Assembly: GCA_900539115.1 (NCBI GenBank)
Contig: UQAQ01000042.1
Location: 1-25,442, forward strand
DNA: 25,442 nucleotides
Direction: 5' to 3'
DNA from: an uncultured Roseburia sp.
Lineage (GTDB): Bacteria; Bacillota; Clostridia; Lachnospirales; Lachnospiraceae
The position numbers were made by a program, and so were the translations under genes. The notes under the pieces are model-generated. The model had not been told where the DNA came from. It did no database searches and saw only the letters and a program-made list of their open reading frames with translations. This document shows, piece by piece, positions 8,363 to 16,672 of this stretch. The first letter of the stretch is position 1. Each line of letters opens with the position of its first letter.

Positions 8363-8572
8363 ATTACGGTAAAAAGTGTCTTATGGGATGCAGTTTTACC
8401 GTAATAACTGTAAATAACAGGAAATGACTGTAAGAAGATGGAAATTATTACGGTATTATTTTGTGCAAAACAAGTTAAAATACCGTAAAAACTTCAAAAA
8501 TGTAAAAATATGGTAAATAGCGGGGCGAAATTACGGTACAAATGGAAGAAAAAACTAGGATTTGACCGTAAT
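8363..8572. repeat. Three phased inverted repeats with TTACGGTA core
   Basis: Three successive inverted repeats share one core. Repeat 1 is ATTACGGTAAAA/TTTTACCGTAAT (8363-8374 with 8394-8405, 12 bp). Repeat 2 is TTACGGTATT/AATACCGTAA (8448-8457 with 8479-8488, 10 bp). Repeat 3 is ATTACGGT/ACCGTAAT (8530-8537 with 8565-8572, 8 bp). Left arms recur every 84 and 83 bases, and so do right arms. The sequence between the arms is not visibly conserved, so this is either a decayed tandem repeat or a set of spaced binding sites. It lies between the nuclease gene (end 8314) and the pyrG terminator; no gene is seen here. Confidence 0.7.
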
Positions 8573-8587
8573 GTCATGGTAATAAGG

Positions 8588-8632
8588 AAGCGCCCCCTCA
8601 GCTTCGCTTCGGCGGTAGCTACCTCCTCAAAT
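8588..8632. other. GC-rich tract with GGTAGCTACC palindrome
   Basis: A short GC-rich stretch (AAGCGCCCCCTCAGC, GCTTCGGC, then the 10-bp palindrome GGTAGCTACC at 8614-8623) stands out against the AT-rich DNA on its left and abuts the pyrG terminator hairpin. It looks like a small REP-like dispersed repeat, but only one copy is in the window, so this is a guess from composition and palindromes. Confidence 0.3.
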
Positions 8633-8634
8633 AA

Positions 8635-8655
8635 GGGCGGCTCTGCGAGCCGCCC
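8635..8655 (-). terminator. Intrinsic terminator of pyrG
   Basis: GGGCGGCTC and GAGCCGCCC form a perfect 9-bp GC-rich stem with a 3-base loop, 14 bases past the pyrG stop. On the minus strand it is followed by TTATTT, a modest U tract. Confidence 0.65.
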
Positions 8656-8669
8656 CAACAAATCTTCTA

Positions 8670-10280
8670 TTATTCATTTTCTTTATAGTCCAGTGCTGCG
8701 CCGACGAAGCCTTTGAATAAAGGATGTGGGCGGTTTGGACGGCTCTTGAATTCCGGATGAGCCTGTGTGGCGATGAACCAAGGGTGATCCGGAAGTTCCA
8801 TCATTTCTACGATGCGTCCGTCCGGTGAAAGACCGGATAATTTCATGCCATTCTTTGTCAGGTCATCACGGTAGTAGTTGTTTACTTCATAACGGTGGCG
8901 ATGACGTTCTGTGATAGTTTCGGAACCATACAATTCATAGGCTTTGCTTTCCTTGTCCAAGGTACATGGATAAGAACCAAGACGTAACGTACCACCGATA
9001 TCTTCCACGCCGTCCTGTTCAGGCATCAAGTGAATGACCGGATGAGTGGTAGCAGGATCAAGTTCCGCACTGTGTGCATCAGACCAGCCGACAACATTGC
9101 GGGCAAACTCAACGATAGCAAGCTGCATACCGAGGCAGAGTCCTAAGAAAGGAATCTTGTTTTCACGGGCATACTGGATCGCTGTGATCTTACCTTCGAT
9201 ACCACGGTTACCAAATCCGCCGGGAACGAGGATTCCGCAGACATCCCCAAGAAGTTCACCGACATTTTCCGGTGTTACTTCTTCCGAATTTATCCATTTG
9301 ATATTTACCTGGGCATTGTGGGCAAAACCACCGTGTTTCAAGGCCTCTACGACACTGATGTAAGCATCGTGGAGAGCGGTATATTTTCCAACCAAAGCAA
9401 CCGTAACATCGTTTGAAAGATTTTTAATGGAATGAACCATATTTTCCCATTCCGCAAGATCCGGTTTCGGGCAGTCAAGATTCAAGCATTTGCAGGCAAT
9501 ATCTGCAAGATGCTCTTCTTCCATAGCGAGCGGAACTTCATATAATGTATCCACATCCAGATTTTGGATAACCTGAGAACTTGGTACATTACAGAAAAGG
9601 GAAATTTTGTCTTTAATGGATTTTTCCAAAGGAATCTCAGTACGGCAAACAATGATATTTGGCTGGATTCCCATTCCCTGAAGTTCTTTAACACTGCTCT
9701 GTGTCGGTTTTGTTTTTAATTCCGAGGATGCCTTCAGATACGGAATTAATGTGACATGGATCAAAATCGCATTTTCATGTCCGACATCCAGCTGGAATTG
9801 ACGAATTGCCTCTAAAAATGGCTGGCTTTCGATATCTCCAACCGTACCACCAACTTCGATGATCGCAATCTGTGTCTCATCGCAGCCGTCATTGCGGTAA
9901 AAGCGGCTTTTCAGTTCATTTGTAATATGAGGAATCACCTGTACGGTACCGCCACCATAGTCGCCGCGTCTTTCTTTCGAGAGAACGGACCAGTATACTT
10001 TTCCGGTTGTGACGTTACTTTGTTTGGTGAGACTCTCGTCGATAAAACGTTCATAGTGTCCCAAATCAAGGTCGGTTTCCGCACCGTCATCGGTAACGAA
10101 TACTTCGCCGTGCTGAATTGGGTTCATGGTGCCAGGATCAATGTTGATATAAGGATCAAATTTTTGCATCGTGACACTGTAACCTCTCATTTTCAGAAGT
10201 CTTCCTAATGATGCAGCAGTGATACCTTTTCCGAGACCGGACACAACACCACCTGTTACAAATACATATTTTACAGCCAT
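8670..10280 (-). CDS. pyrG: CTP synthase
   Basis: A 536-residue glutamine amidotransferase that converts UTP to CTP using ATP and glutamine, the last step of pyrimidine nucleotide synthesis. The N-terminal synthetase domain opens with the P-loop region TGGVVSGLGKGITAASLG. The C-terminal class I glutaminase domain has the nucleophile Cys382 in LGLCLGMQ and the His/Glu pair in AQAHPEFKSRP. Length and motifs are complete. The start ATG follows AGAAGGAGGAAAC. It is transcribed away from ftsH from its own promoter and ends at a strong hairpin. Confidence 0.97.
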   Translation of the reverse strand: MAVKYVFVTGGVVSGLGKGITAASLGRLLKMRGYSVTMQKFDPYINIDPGTMNPIQHGEVFVTDDGAETDLDLGHYERFIDESLTKQSNVTTGKVYWSVLSKERRGDYGGGTVQVIPHITNELKSRFYRNDGCDETQIAIIEVGGTVGDIESQPFLEAIRQFQLDVGHENAILIHVTLIPYLKASSELKTKPTQSSVKELQGMGIQPNIIVCRTEIPLEKSIKDKISLFCNVPSSQVIQNLDVDTLYEVPLAMEEEHLADIACKCLNLDCPKPDLAEWENMVHSIKNLSNDVTVALVGKYTALHDAYISVVEALKHGGFAHNAQVNIKWINSEEVTPENVGELLGDVCGILVPGGFGNRGIEGKITAIQYARENKIPFLGLCLGMQLAIVEFARNVVGWSDAHSAELDPATTHPVIHLMPEQDGVEDIGGTLRLGSYPCTLDKESKAYELYGSETITERHRHRYEVNNYYRDDLTKNGMKLSGLSPDGRIVEMMELPDHPWFIATQAHPEFKSRPNRPHPLFKGFVGAALDYKENE

Positions 10281-10304
10281 GTTTCCTCCTTCTGCCTTAT
10301 GGCG

Positions 10305-10370
10305 GATACTGCGTTCGACAGTATCATTCTATCCTCTGTTTGTTCCAACCGCAAAAAAGCGGTATAGAAT
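10305..10370 (-). promoter_or_regulatory. Structured 5' leader of pyrG
   Basis: In the approximately 108-nt leader two hairpins can form. One is GATACTG/CAGTATC (10305-10311 with 10319-10325). The other is a compound stem ATTCTAT/ATAGAAT (10326-10332 with 10364-10370) carrying an inner ACCGC/GCGGT hairpin with a run of six U in its loop. Neither is followed by a U tract, so they do not look like a transcription attenuator. The predicted start site also lacks the GGG used for reiterative-transcription control of pyrG in Bacillus. Confidence 0.35.
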
Positions 10371-10394
10371 AACGAAAAATTCAAATACTTATAT

Positions 10395-10423
10395 ATTATA
10401 CTATGTTTGTGAAACGTATTCAA
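10395..10423 (-). promoter_or_regulatory. Sigma-A promoter of pyrG
   Basis: On the minus strand TTGAAT, a 17-base spacer and a consensus TATAAT lie about 115 bases upstream of the pyrG start. Confidence 0.75.
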
Positions 10424-10469
10424 TAGGAAAATGTAAACTTTTTTTCACGAATCTTTCACATCTATGCCA

Positions 10470-10498
10470 TTGATTTATATGGAAAAATCTATTATACT
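10470..10498 (+). promoter_or_regulatory. Sigma-A promoter of ftsH
   Basis: TTGATT, a 17-base spacer and TATACT lie 47 bases upstream of the ftsH start. It diverges from the pyrG promoter with about 46 bases between the two -35 elements. Confidence 0.75.
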
Positions 10499-10545
10499 AA
10501 ATAAAAGATCCTAAAGAGAGTTGAAGAAAAAGAGAAAGGAATCCA

Positions 10546-12564
10546 ATGCACATGGAAAACGATAATAAAAATCGGCCGGGTGGTCCGAAAAAGAACAAAG
10601 CCAATATCATAATCTGCGTATTGGCGGCGCTGTTTGCCCTTACGATCATTTTGTTTTTGAACTCACAGATCGAGAAAAATACGCGGAAAGAAATCAGCTA
10701 TACCAAATTTGTCCAAATGTTGAAAGCGGGCGAAGTATCGGAGGTTACTTTTGACTCCAATGTCATTTATATTAAGCCAAAGAGTCAGAAATCGGTATTT
10801 GAGGTAACGTACTATACCGGTTATGTACAGGATACTGCGCTTGTACAGGACATGTTAAATAAATACAATGTTGATTTTTCAGCGAAAATTGATGATACAA
10901 GTTCCGGAATCCTGAGTTTTTTGCTGGCATACATTCTGCCATTTGCAGGAATGTGGATCGTACTCTGGCTGCTGATGCGGATGATGTCCCGCGGTGGCGG
11001 AGGCGGCGGTATCATGGGGGTTGGAAAATCTACCGCAAAAATGTATGTGGAAAAGAAAACCGGTGTTACGTTTAAAGACGTGGCAGGAGAAGAAGAAGCA
11101 AAAGATTCTCTGCATGAACTGGTTGACTTTTTGAAAAATCCGGATAAATATCGCAAGATCGGTGCGAAACTGCCAAAGGGAGCATTGCTCGTGGGACCTC
11201 CGGGAACCGGTAAAACTCTGCTTGCGAAGGCACTTGCCGGAGAAGCAGGAGTTCCGTTCTTTTCCCTGTCAGGTTCCGATTTTGTGGAAATGTTTGTTGG
11301 TGTCGGTGCTTCGCGTGTCCGTGACCTTTTCAAACAGGCACAGCAGATGGCACCATGTATTATTTTTATCGATGAGATCGATGCCATCGGAAAAAGCCGT
11401 GATTCCCAGTATGGCGGTGGCAATGATGAGCGCGAGCAGACATTGAACCAGCTCCTTTCCGAGATGGACGGATTTGATTCTTCCAAGGGAATCGTCATTC
11501 TTGGTGCGACAAACCGGCCGGAAGTTCTGGATAAGGCACTGCTTCGTCCGGGACGTTTTGACCGACGGATCATCGTGGAAAAACCGGATCTGAAAGGAAG
11601 AATTGATGTATTGAAAGTACATTCTCACGATGTGTTGATGGATGATACGGTAAATCTGGAAGAAATTGCCTTAGCAACATCCGGTGCCGTAGGTGCCGAC
11701 CTTGCCAATATGGTAAATGAGGCGGCCATTATGGCGGTCAAAGACGGAAGAAATGTAGTGAGCCAGAAAGATCTCTTTGAAGCGGTCGAAGTGGTATTTG
11801 CCGGTAAAGAGAAAAAAGATCGTATTCTCGGAAAAGAAGAGAAAAAGATCGTTGCTTATCACGAGGTCGGCCATGCACTTGTGACGACCCTTTTGAAAAA
11901 AGCGGAACCGGTACAGAAAATTACGATCGTGCCTCGTACAATGGGAGCCCTTGGTTATGTCATGCAGGTGCCGGAAGAAGAAAAATATCTCCGCACAAAA
12001 GAAGAATTGATCTCCAAGATCGTTACATTATACGGAGGCCGTGCGGCAGAGGAAATTATTTTCGGTGACGTGACGACGGGAGCTTCCAATGATATCGAGC
12101 AGGCGACAAATATTGCCAGAGCGATGGTAACCCAGTACGGAATGAGTGAAAAATTTGGTCTGATCGGACTGGAATCCGTTCAGAATCGTTATCTTGACGG
12201 CCGTACTGTGATGAATTGCGGAGAAAAGACGGAGAGTGAAGTAGACGAAGAAGTGATGGCGCTTTTGAAACAATGTTATGAAAGAGCCTATCATTTGATC
12301 GAAGAAAATAAAGACGTTCTTCATGAACTGGCTGCTTATCTGGTAGAGCGCGAGACAATTACCGGAAAAGAATTTGTTCGTATTTATGAAGAGGCGACAG
12401 GAACAAAGTTGAAAGAAGACGAAAATAAAGAACCGGAAGTAGAAGAAACCGGAAACGAAGAGAATCAAGAAAGTGGAGAAGACGATGGCATACGAAGTAT
12501 TGGTGCTGGATGTGGACGGGACGCTGATGCGGACGGACAAGACGATATCCCGGAAGACCATTGA
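10546..12564 (+). CDS. ftsH: ATP-dependent zinc metalloprotease FtsH
   Basis: A 672-residue membrane AAA+ protease that extracts and degrades membrane and short-lived cytosolic proteins as a hexamer. Transmembrane helices lie at about 20-40 and 122-147. The AAA domain has Walker A GPPGTGKT at 217-224, Walker B IIFIDEID and the second region of homology ending RPGRFDR. The zinc site HEVGH is at 439-443, with a downstream acidic ligand in TTGASNDIEQAT. Either ATG (10546 or 10552) could be the start; the binding site AGAAAGGA suits the first. The acidic tail continues for about 26 residues past the start codon of the next gene, in another frame, giving an unusual 80-bp overlap. This tail (ending GQDDIPEDH) is probably not conserved. 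Confidence 0.95.
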   Translation: MHMENDNKNRPGGPKKNKANIIICVLAALFALTIILFLNSQIEKNTRKEISYTKFVQMLKAGEVSEVTFDSNVIYIKPKSQKSVFEVTYYTGYVQDTALVQDMLNKYNVDFSAKIDDTSSGILSFLLAYILPFAGMWIVLWLLMRMMSRGGGGGGIMGVGKSTAKMYVEKKTGVTFKDVAGEEEAKDSLHELVDFLKNPDKYRKIGAKLPKGALLVGPPGTGKTLLAKALAGEAGVPFFSLSGSDFVEMFVGVGASRVRDLFKQAQQMAPCIIFIDEIDAIGKSRDSQYGGGNDEREQTLNQLLSEMDGFDSSKGIVILGATNRPEVLDKALLRPGRFDRRIIVEKPDLKGRIDVLKVHSHDVLMDDTVNLEEIALATSGAVGADLANMVNEAAIMAVKDGRNVVSQKDLFEAVEVVFAGKEKKDRILGKEEKKIVAYHEVGHALVTTLLKKAEPVQKITIVPRTMGALGYVMQVPEEEKYLRTKEELISKIVTLYGGRAAEEIIFGDVTTGASNDIEQATNIARAMVTQYGMSEKFGLIGLESVQNRYLDGRTVMNCGEKTESEVDEEVMALLKQCYERAYHLIEENKDVLHELAAYLVERETITGKEFVRIYEEATGTKLKEDENKEPEVEETGNEENQESGEDDGIRSIGAGCGRDADADGQDDIPEDH

Positions 12565-13294
12565 TGAGATAGTAAAGATTCAGGAAAAGGGCATCTGTGT
12601 GGCGATTGCGTCCGGGCGTTGTACGGCAGGGATCATGCCGACGGCGCGCAAGATCCGCCTTGACGAATTTGGCGGGTATATTGTGTCCTACAACGGTGCC
12701 TGCATCAGCAATGCAAAAACCGGCGAAGTGATCTACAACATCAATCTGCCGGATGGTATTGTGCCGGAGATCTATGAATTTTCCAAGCGGGAAAAGACGG
12801 GCATTATGACCTATCACGATAACGATATTATTGCGGAAAATGATGCCGATCAATACATTCAGATTGATGCCAAGGGATGTGACATTGATATTCATGTAGT
12901 GGAAGATTTTGGAAAAGAAGTGACGTATCCTGTAAATAAATGTCTTCTGACCGGAGACCCGGACTGGATGAAAGACGTAGAACCAAAGGCGGCAAAGGCT
13001 TTTGAAGGCCGGCTGAGTGTATATCGTTCAGAAGATTTTTATGTGGAAATGATGCCGCTTGGCATTGATAAGGCATATGGATTGTCTAAATTATTGAAAA
13101 AACTTGGGTTTTCGAGAAATCAGATGATCTGCTGTGGAGATGGATTTAATGATATTTCGATGATTGAATATGCCGGACTTGGTGTGGCGATGGCAAATGC
13201 TGCGGAGGAAGTAAGAGCCCGAGCCAATTATGTGGCACCACACTGTGATGAAGATGGATTGGTTGATGTGATTCATCGGTTTATAAATGACTGA
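12485..13294 (+). CDS. Cof-type HAD-IIB phosphatase
   Basis: A 269-residue haloacid-dehalogenase hydrolase of the Cof/IIB group, typically sugar-phosphate or pyridoxal/flavin-phosphate phosphatases. Motif I is DVDGTL with nucleophile Asp9 and Asp11, motif II is AIASGR, and motif IV is CCGDGFNDISMI near the C-terminus; a C2b cap lies between. The substrate is unknown. I chose the ATG at 12485, with GTGGAG six bases before it, instead of the in-frame GTG at 12473; the fold then begins at once as in the family. The gene begins inside the 3' end of ftsH and lies 12 bases before uvrC. Confidence 0.88.
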   Translation: MAYEVLVLDVDGTLMRTDKTISRKTIDEIVKIQEKGICVAIASGRCTAGIMPTARKIRLDEFGGYIVSYNGACISNAKTGEVIYNINLPDGIVPEIYEFSKREKTGIMTYHDNDIIAENDADQYIQIDAKGCDIDIHVVEDFGKEVTYPVNKCLLTGDPDWMKDVEPKAAKAFEGRLSVYRSEDFYVEMMPLGIDKAYGLSKLLKKLGFSRNQMICCGDGFNDISMIEYAGLGVAMANAAEEVRARANYVAPHCDEDGLVDVIHRFIND

Positions 13295-13306
13295 CAAAGG
13301 AGCTGA

Positions 13307-15178
13307 ATGTGGATGGAACGTGCAGATTTTGATCTGGCGGAAGAATTAAAAAAACTTCCGGAAAAACCCGGCGTATATTTGATGCACGACCGAAATGACC
13401 ACATTATCTATGTGGGAAAAGCCGTTGTGCTGAAAAACCGCGTCCGGCAGTATTTTCAAAAAAGCCGCCACGTGTCGCCGAAGATTGAGCGCATGATCGA
13501 GCAGATCGCATGGTTTGAGTATATTGTGACGGACAGCGAACTCGAAGCTCTGGTGCTGGAGTGCAATCTGATCAAAGAGTACAATCCCAAATACAATACG
13601 ATGTTAAAGGATGGCAAAAGCTATCCTTTTTTGAAAGCGTTGATTCAGGATGATTATCCGCGTTTTGTGTTCGCGCGGCAGATGAAACGCGACGGTGCAA
13701 AATATTTTGGACCATTTACAAGCGGATCGGCGATCCGCGATACGATCGAACTGCTCAATAAATTGTTTCATTTGAGAAATTGTCAAAAACGTTTTCCGCG
13801 GGATATCGGAAAAGAAAGACCTTGCCTGTATCATCAGATGGGACAATGTCCGGCACCCTGCCAGGGAAATGTGGATAAAGAAGAATACCGCAGAAATTTT
13901 GAAAAAGCCTTGGCGTTTTTGAATGGACAGACAAAAGACGTTTTACAAAATCTGGAAGAGAAAATGATGGCGGCTTCCGCCGAGATGAATTTTGAAGAGG
14001 CGGCCGCTTACCGGGATCTGATCCATAGTGTGAAACAGGTGACCGAGCGGCAGAAGATTACGAGTGAGGACGCCGAAGACCGTGATATCATTGCAATGTC
14101 GCGGCTTCAGGACGAGGCGGTCGTACAGGTATTCTTTATCCGCGGCGGAAAATTGATCGGACGGGAACATTATTATCTCACGGGAGTGCAGGAAGAAGAG
14201 GACAACCATGTGCTTGGTGCTTTTATCAAGCAGATGTATGCCGGAACGCCGTACATACCGCGGGAATTGTGGACGGAAGAAGCACCGGAAGACAGTGAGG
14301 CGATCTTGGAATGGCTGTCAAAAAAACGTGGACACAAAGTTTTTTTCCGACATCCGAAACGTGGTTCGAAAGAGCGGCTTTTGGATCTTGCCAAACGAAA
14401 TGCGAAAATGGTTCTTTTGCAGGACGCGGAAAAGTTAAAGAGAGAGCGTGCGAGGACACTTGGTGCGATGGAAGAGATTCAGGAACTGCTTGGTATGAGC
14501 GGACTGCACCGCGTCGAATCTTACGATATTTCCAATATCAATGGATTTGAGACGGTCGGTTCCATGGTAGTATTTGAGGATGGGCGCGCGAAGAAAAATG
14601 ACTACCGCAAATTCCGCATTCGCAGTGTGACCGGACCGGATGATTATGCTTCGATGGAAGAACTTTTGACGAGACGATTTACTCATGGACAGCGGGAAGA
14701 TCTTGATGAAACGGACGCATTCCGCCTGTTTCCGGATGTCATCTTTATGGATGGTGGTAAGGGACAGGTAAATATTTGTGAAAAGGTTTTGGAAAAATTG
14801 AAAATATCGATTCCGGTGTGCGGTATGGTAAAGGATGACCACCACCGGACAAGAGGACTTTATTTCCAAAATGAGGAAATCCCTATCGACACACATGGAC
14901 AGGGATTTCGCTTGATTACCAGAATACAGGATGAGACGCACCGCTTTGCCATCGAATATCATCGGCAGATCCGCGGAAAAGCACAGGTGCATTCCATTCT
15001 GGATGACATTCCGACGGTCGGTCCGACCAGACGAAAGGCACTGATGCGCCGCTATGAATCGCTTGATGCCATCCGTCAGGCGACGGTCGACGAATTAAAA
15101 GAATTGCCGGAGATCAATGAAGCCTCCGCTGAGGCCATCGTCTCCTTCTTTGCCGGTCAGGCGAAAGAAGGAAAATGA
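13307..15178 (+). CDS. uvrC: UvrABC excinuclease subunit C
   Basis: A 623-residue nucleotide-excision-repair nuclease that makes both incisions around a UvrB-bound lesion. It has the N-terminal GIY-YIG domain (KPGVYLM at about 20-26, YVGKA at 35-39), the UVR motif that binds UvrB (EEKMMAASAEMNFEEAAAYR, around 215-237), the RNase-H-like domain (YDISNINGFETVG near 405, MDGGKGQV near 480, DETHRFAIEYHR), and C-terminal helix-hairpin-helix motifs after residue 560. The length is normal. ATG 13307 is only 4 bases after GGAG; ATG 13313 has a 10-base gap, so the exact start is ambiguous by two codons. It converges on the glucosaminidase gene with 10 bases between stops. Confidence 0.96.
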   Translation: MWMERADFDLAEELKKLPEKPGVYLMHDRNDHIIYVGKAVVLKNRVRQYFQKSRHVSPKIERMIEQIAWFEYIVTDSELEALVLECNLIKEYNPKYNTMLKDGKSYPFLKALIQDDYPRFVFARQMKRDGAKYFGPFTSGSAIRDTIELLNKLFHLRNCQKRFPRDIGKERPCLYHQMGQCPAPCQGNVDKEEYRRNFEKALAFLNGQTKDVLQNLEEKMMAASAEMNFEEAAAYRDLIHSVKQVTERQKITSEDAEDRDIIAMSRLQDEAVVQVFFIRGGKLIGREHYYLTGVQEEEDNHVLGAFIKQMYAGTPYIPRELWTEEAPEDSEAILEWLSKKRGHKVFFRHPKRGSKERLLDLAKRNAKMVLLQDAEKLKRERARTLGAMEEIQELLGMSGLHRVESYDISNINGFETVGSMVVFEDGRAKKNDYRKFRIRSVTGPDDYASMEELLTRRFTHGQREDLDETDAFRLFPDVIFMDGGKGQVNICEKVLEKLKISIPVCGMVKDDHHRTRGLYFQNEEIPIDTHGQGFRLITRIQDETHRFAIEYHRQIRGKAQVHSILDDIPTVGPTRRKALMRRYESLDAIRQATVDELKELPEINEASAEAIVSFFAGQAKEGK

Positions 15179-15188
15179 TACATTTGAT

Positions 15189-16565
15189 CTAACGGAATTT
15201 CGGATAATCATAAGTATACGAAGCCTTTTTCGAATAGCAGTTACTGAACAGCATGATTCGCTGTGCAATCTTTTCTGCGTACCAAGGATCTGTCGCGTAT
15301 TGGTGGCTCAGATTGCTTGGATTGTAGCGGAATTTAAAAATGGTATTCTGCTTTGGCGTGGCTTCAAAATAATTTTCACGGATAAATTTGGCGGCTCCGT
15401 AGATGGCTTTGTCCACGGAAGTCCAGCCCTGATAATAGGCATACGATGTCGCACCCACACGTGGGTCGCTGTCGTATGCTTTTATTCCATAAAGGTTGTA
15501 AACTTTGACACTCTTTTTAATGTTTTTTGTAATAAATTTGCCACCGCGTCTTGCATATGACGGAAGTGCTACTTTTGTGATGCGGTTTCCGCGGGCAAGT
15601 GAACTGCGTCCGTAAGCGGACTCGATAAAGGTCTGTGCGGCAAAATACATCGGATCAATTCCTTCTTTTTTCGCAGCAGCGAGCATCACGTCGCCTTTTC
15701 CGTACAAGACACTGCGTGTCGGAGAATACCCATTATTTTCACACGAATCCTTAATAAAATAGTTAAATGTCGAGATGAATTTTTTCTCATCCACTTCGCG
15801 GTACTGGTCGAGACGCAGATATTGGAATCCATACGTCGTATCTTTTTTGTAATTTACCAGCCGCTTAAATTCGGCAAGTGAGGCACGTCCGACGCGGCTT
15901 TTCTGGATACTTGCATAGGTGTTCAAACTCCAGTTGTACGGTGTGAAATAATGTTTTCCGACAAAATTCAAAACCGGTTTGGACAACTGTGCGACACCCA
16001 GATCTTTGTCCCACAGATAATTGATTCCCAGCACCTTGACAATCTCGCGGAAGGGAACCAAAATCGTCTTAATCTTGGATTTTCCATAGGTAACAGAAAT
16101 CGGTGCCTGCGGGAGTGTGCTGTTTTTCTGGTTGACCGTCATCGTCGTATCGCCAAGATGCATGATAACGATTTTATTGTTTTTCGTCACTTTAATCTTT
16201 TTGATTTTCTTATAATAATGATAACTTGCTTTGATGCCCTGTTTGGCAAAGGCCTCTTTCAAAGGCACCATAACCGTTCCGTTGATCGTGACAGCAGGTG
16301 TCCGTGTCAAATTCAATGCTTTTGATTCGTACACGACGTTGATGCTTTCCCCGGTATAGCGGTAGGTCTGCCCGTCTATCGTGTAAGATACGCCTTTTCC
16401 TTTTCCGGTCGCCTCATTGATCGTAGAGGAACTCGAAGACGAAGAGGAAGGCGCCGGGGTGGCAAATGCCTCAGAAATCGAGATTGCCTGCGCTTGTGGT
16501 GCAAGAGTTTGTGCCAATATGCTGCTGCAGAGAAGCAGTGCTAAAGTGTATTTTAAATGTTTCAT
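15189..16565 (-). CDS. Secreted N-acetylglucosaminidase with stalk domain
   Basis: A 458-residue exported protein likely to cleave peptidoglycan glycan strands. The signal peptide covers about residues 1-27, with hydrophobic LALLLCSSILAQT and an AQA cleavage site, followed by a run of eight or nine serines at 40-47. Residues about 60-197 resemble the copper amine oxidase N-terminal stalk domain common in Clostridia (TINGTVMVPLKEAF, TILVPFREIVKVLG); it is a fold name and implies no oxidase activity. The C-terminal part matches LytD/GH73-type glucosaminidases, with probable catalytic Glu315 in AQTFIESAYGRSSLARGN. The start has GAAAGGA upstream and a good promoter. A role in wall turnover is inferred. 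Confidence 0.85.
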   Translation of the reverse strand: MKHLKYTLALLLCSSILAQTLAPQAQAISISEAFATPAPSSSSSSSSTINEATGKGKGVSYTIDGQTYRYTGESINVVYESKALNLTRTPAVTINGTVMVPLKEAFAKQGIKASYHYYKKIKKIKVTKNNKIVIMHLGDTTMTVNQKNSTLPQAPISVTYGKSKIKTILVPFREIVKVLGINYLWDKDLGVAQLSKPVLNFVGKHYFTPYNWSLNTYASIQKSRVGRASLAEFKRLVNYKKDTTYGFQYLRLDQYREVDEKKFISTFNYFIKDSCENNGYSPTRSVLYGKGDVMLAAAKKEGIDPMYFAAQTFIESAYGRSSLARGNRITKVALPSYARRGGKFITKNIKKSVKVYNLYGIKAYDSDPRVGATSYAYYQGWTSVDKAIYGAAKFIRENYFEATPKQNTIFKFRYNPSNLSHQYATDPWYAEKIAQRIMLFSNCYSKKASYTYDYPKFR

Positions 16566-16597
16566 CGGAAAGATCCTTTCATAAATTTATGATTTGA

Positions 16598-16626
16598 AGT
16601 ATACACAATTTTGGAAAGAAAATCAA
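16598..16626 (-). promoter_or_regulatory. Sigma-A promoter of the glucosaminidase gene
   Basis: On the minus strand TTGATT, a 17-base spacer and TATACT end about 33 bases before the start codon. Confidence 0.75.
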
Positions 16627-16672
16627 GAATTCTGCCGTTCTTTTTTTTTCACGTCCCGCATATTTTTTACAA

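Noticed and set aside
8363..8572. TTACGGTA array considered as a CRISPR array
   Set aside because: The repeats are only 8-12 bases, alternate in orientation and are not separated by uniform spacers, and no cas gene is near.
10821..11573. 250-codon minus-strand frame antisense to ftsH
   Set aside because: It covers the conserved AAA domain of ftsH and has no features of its own.
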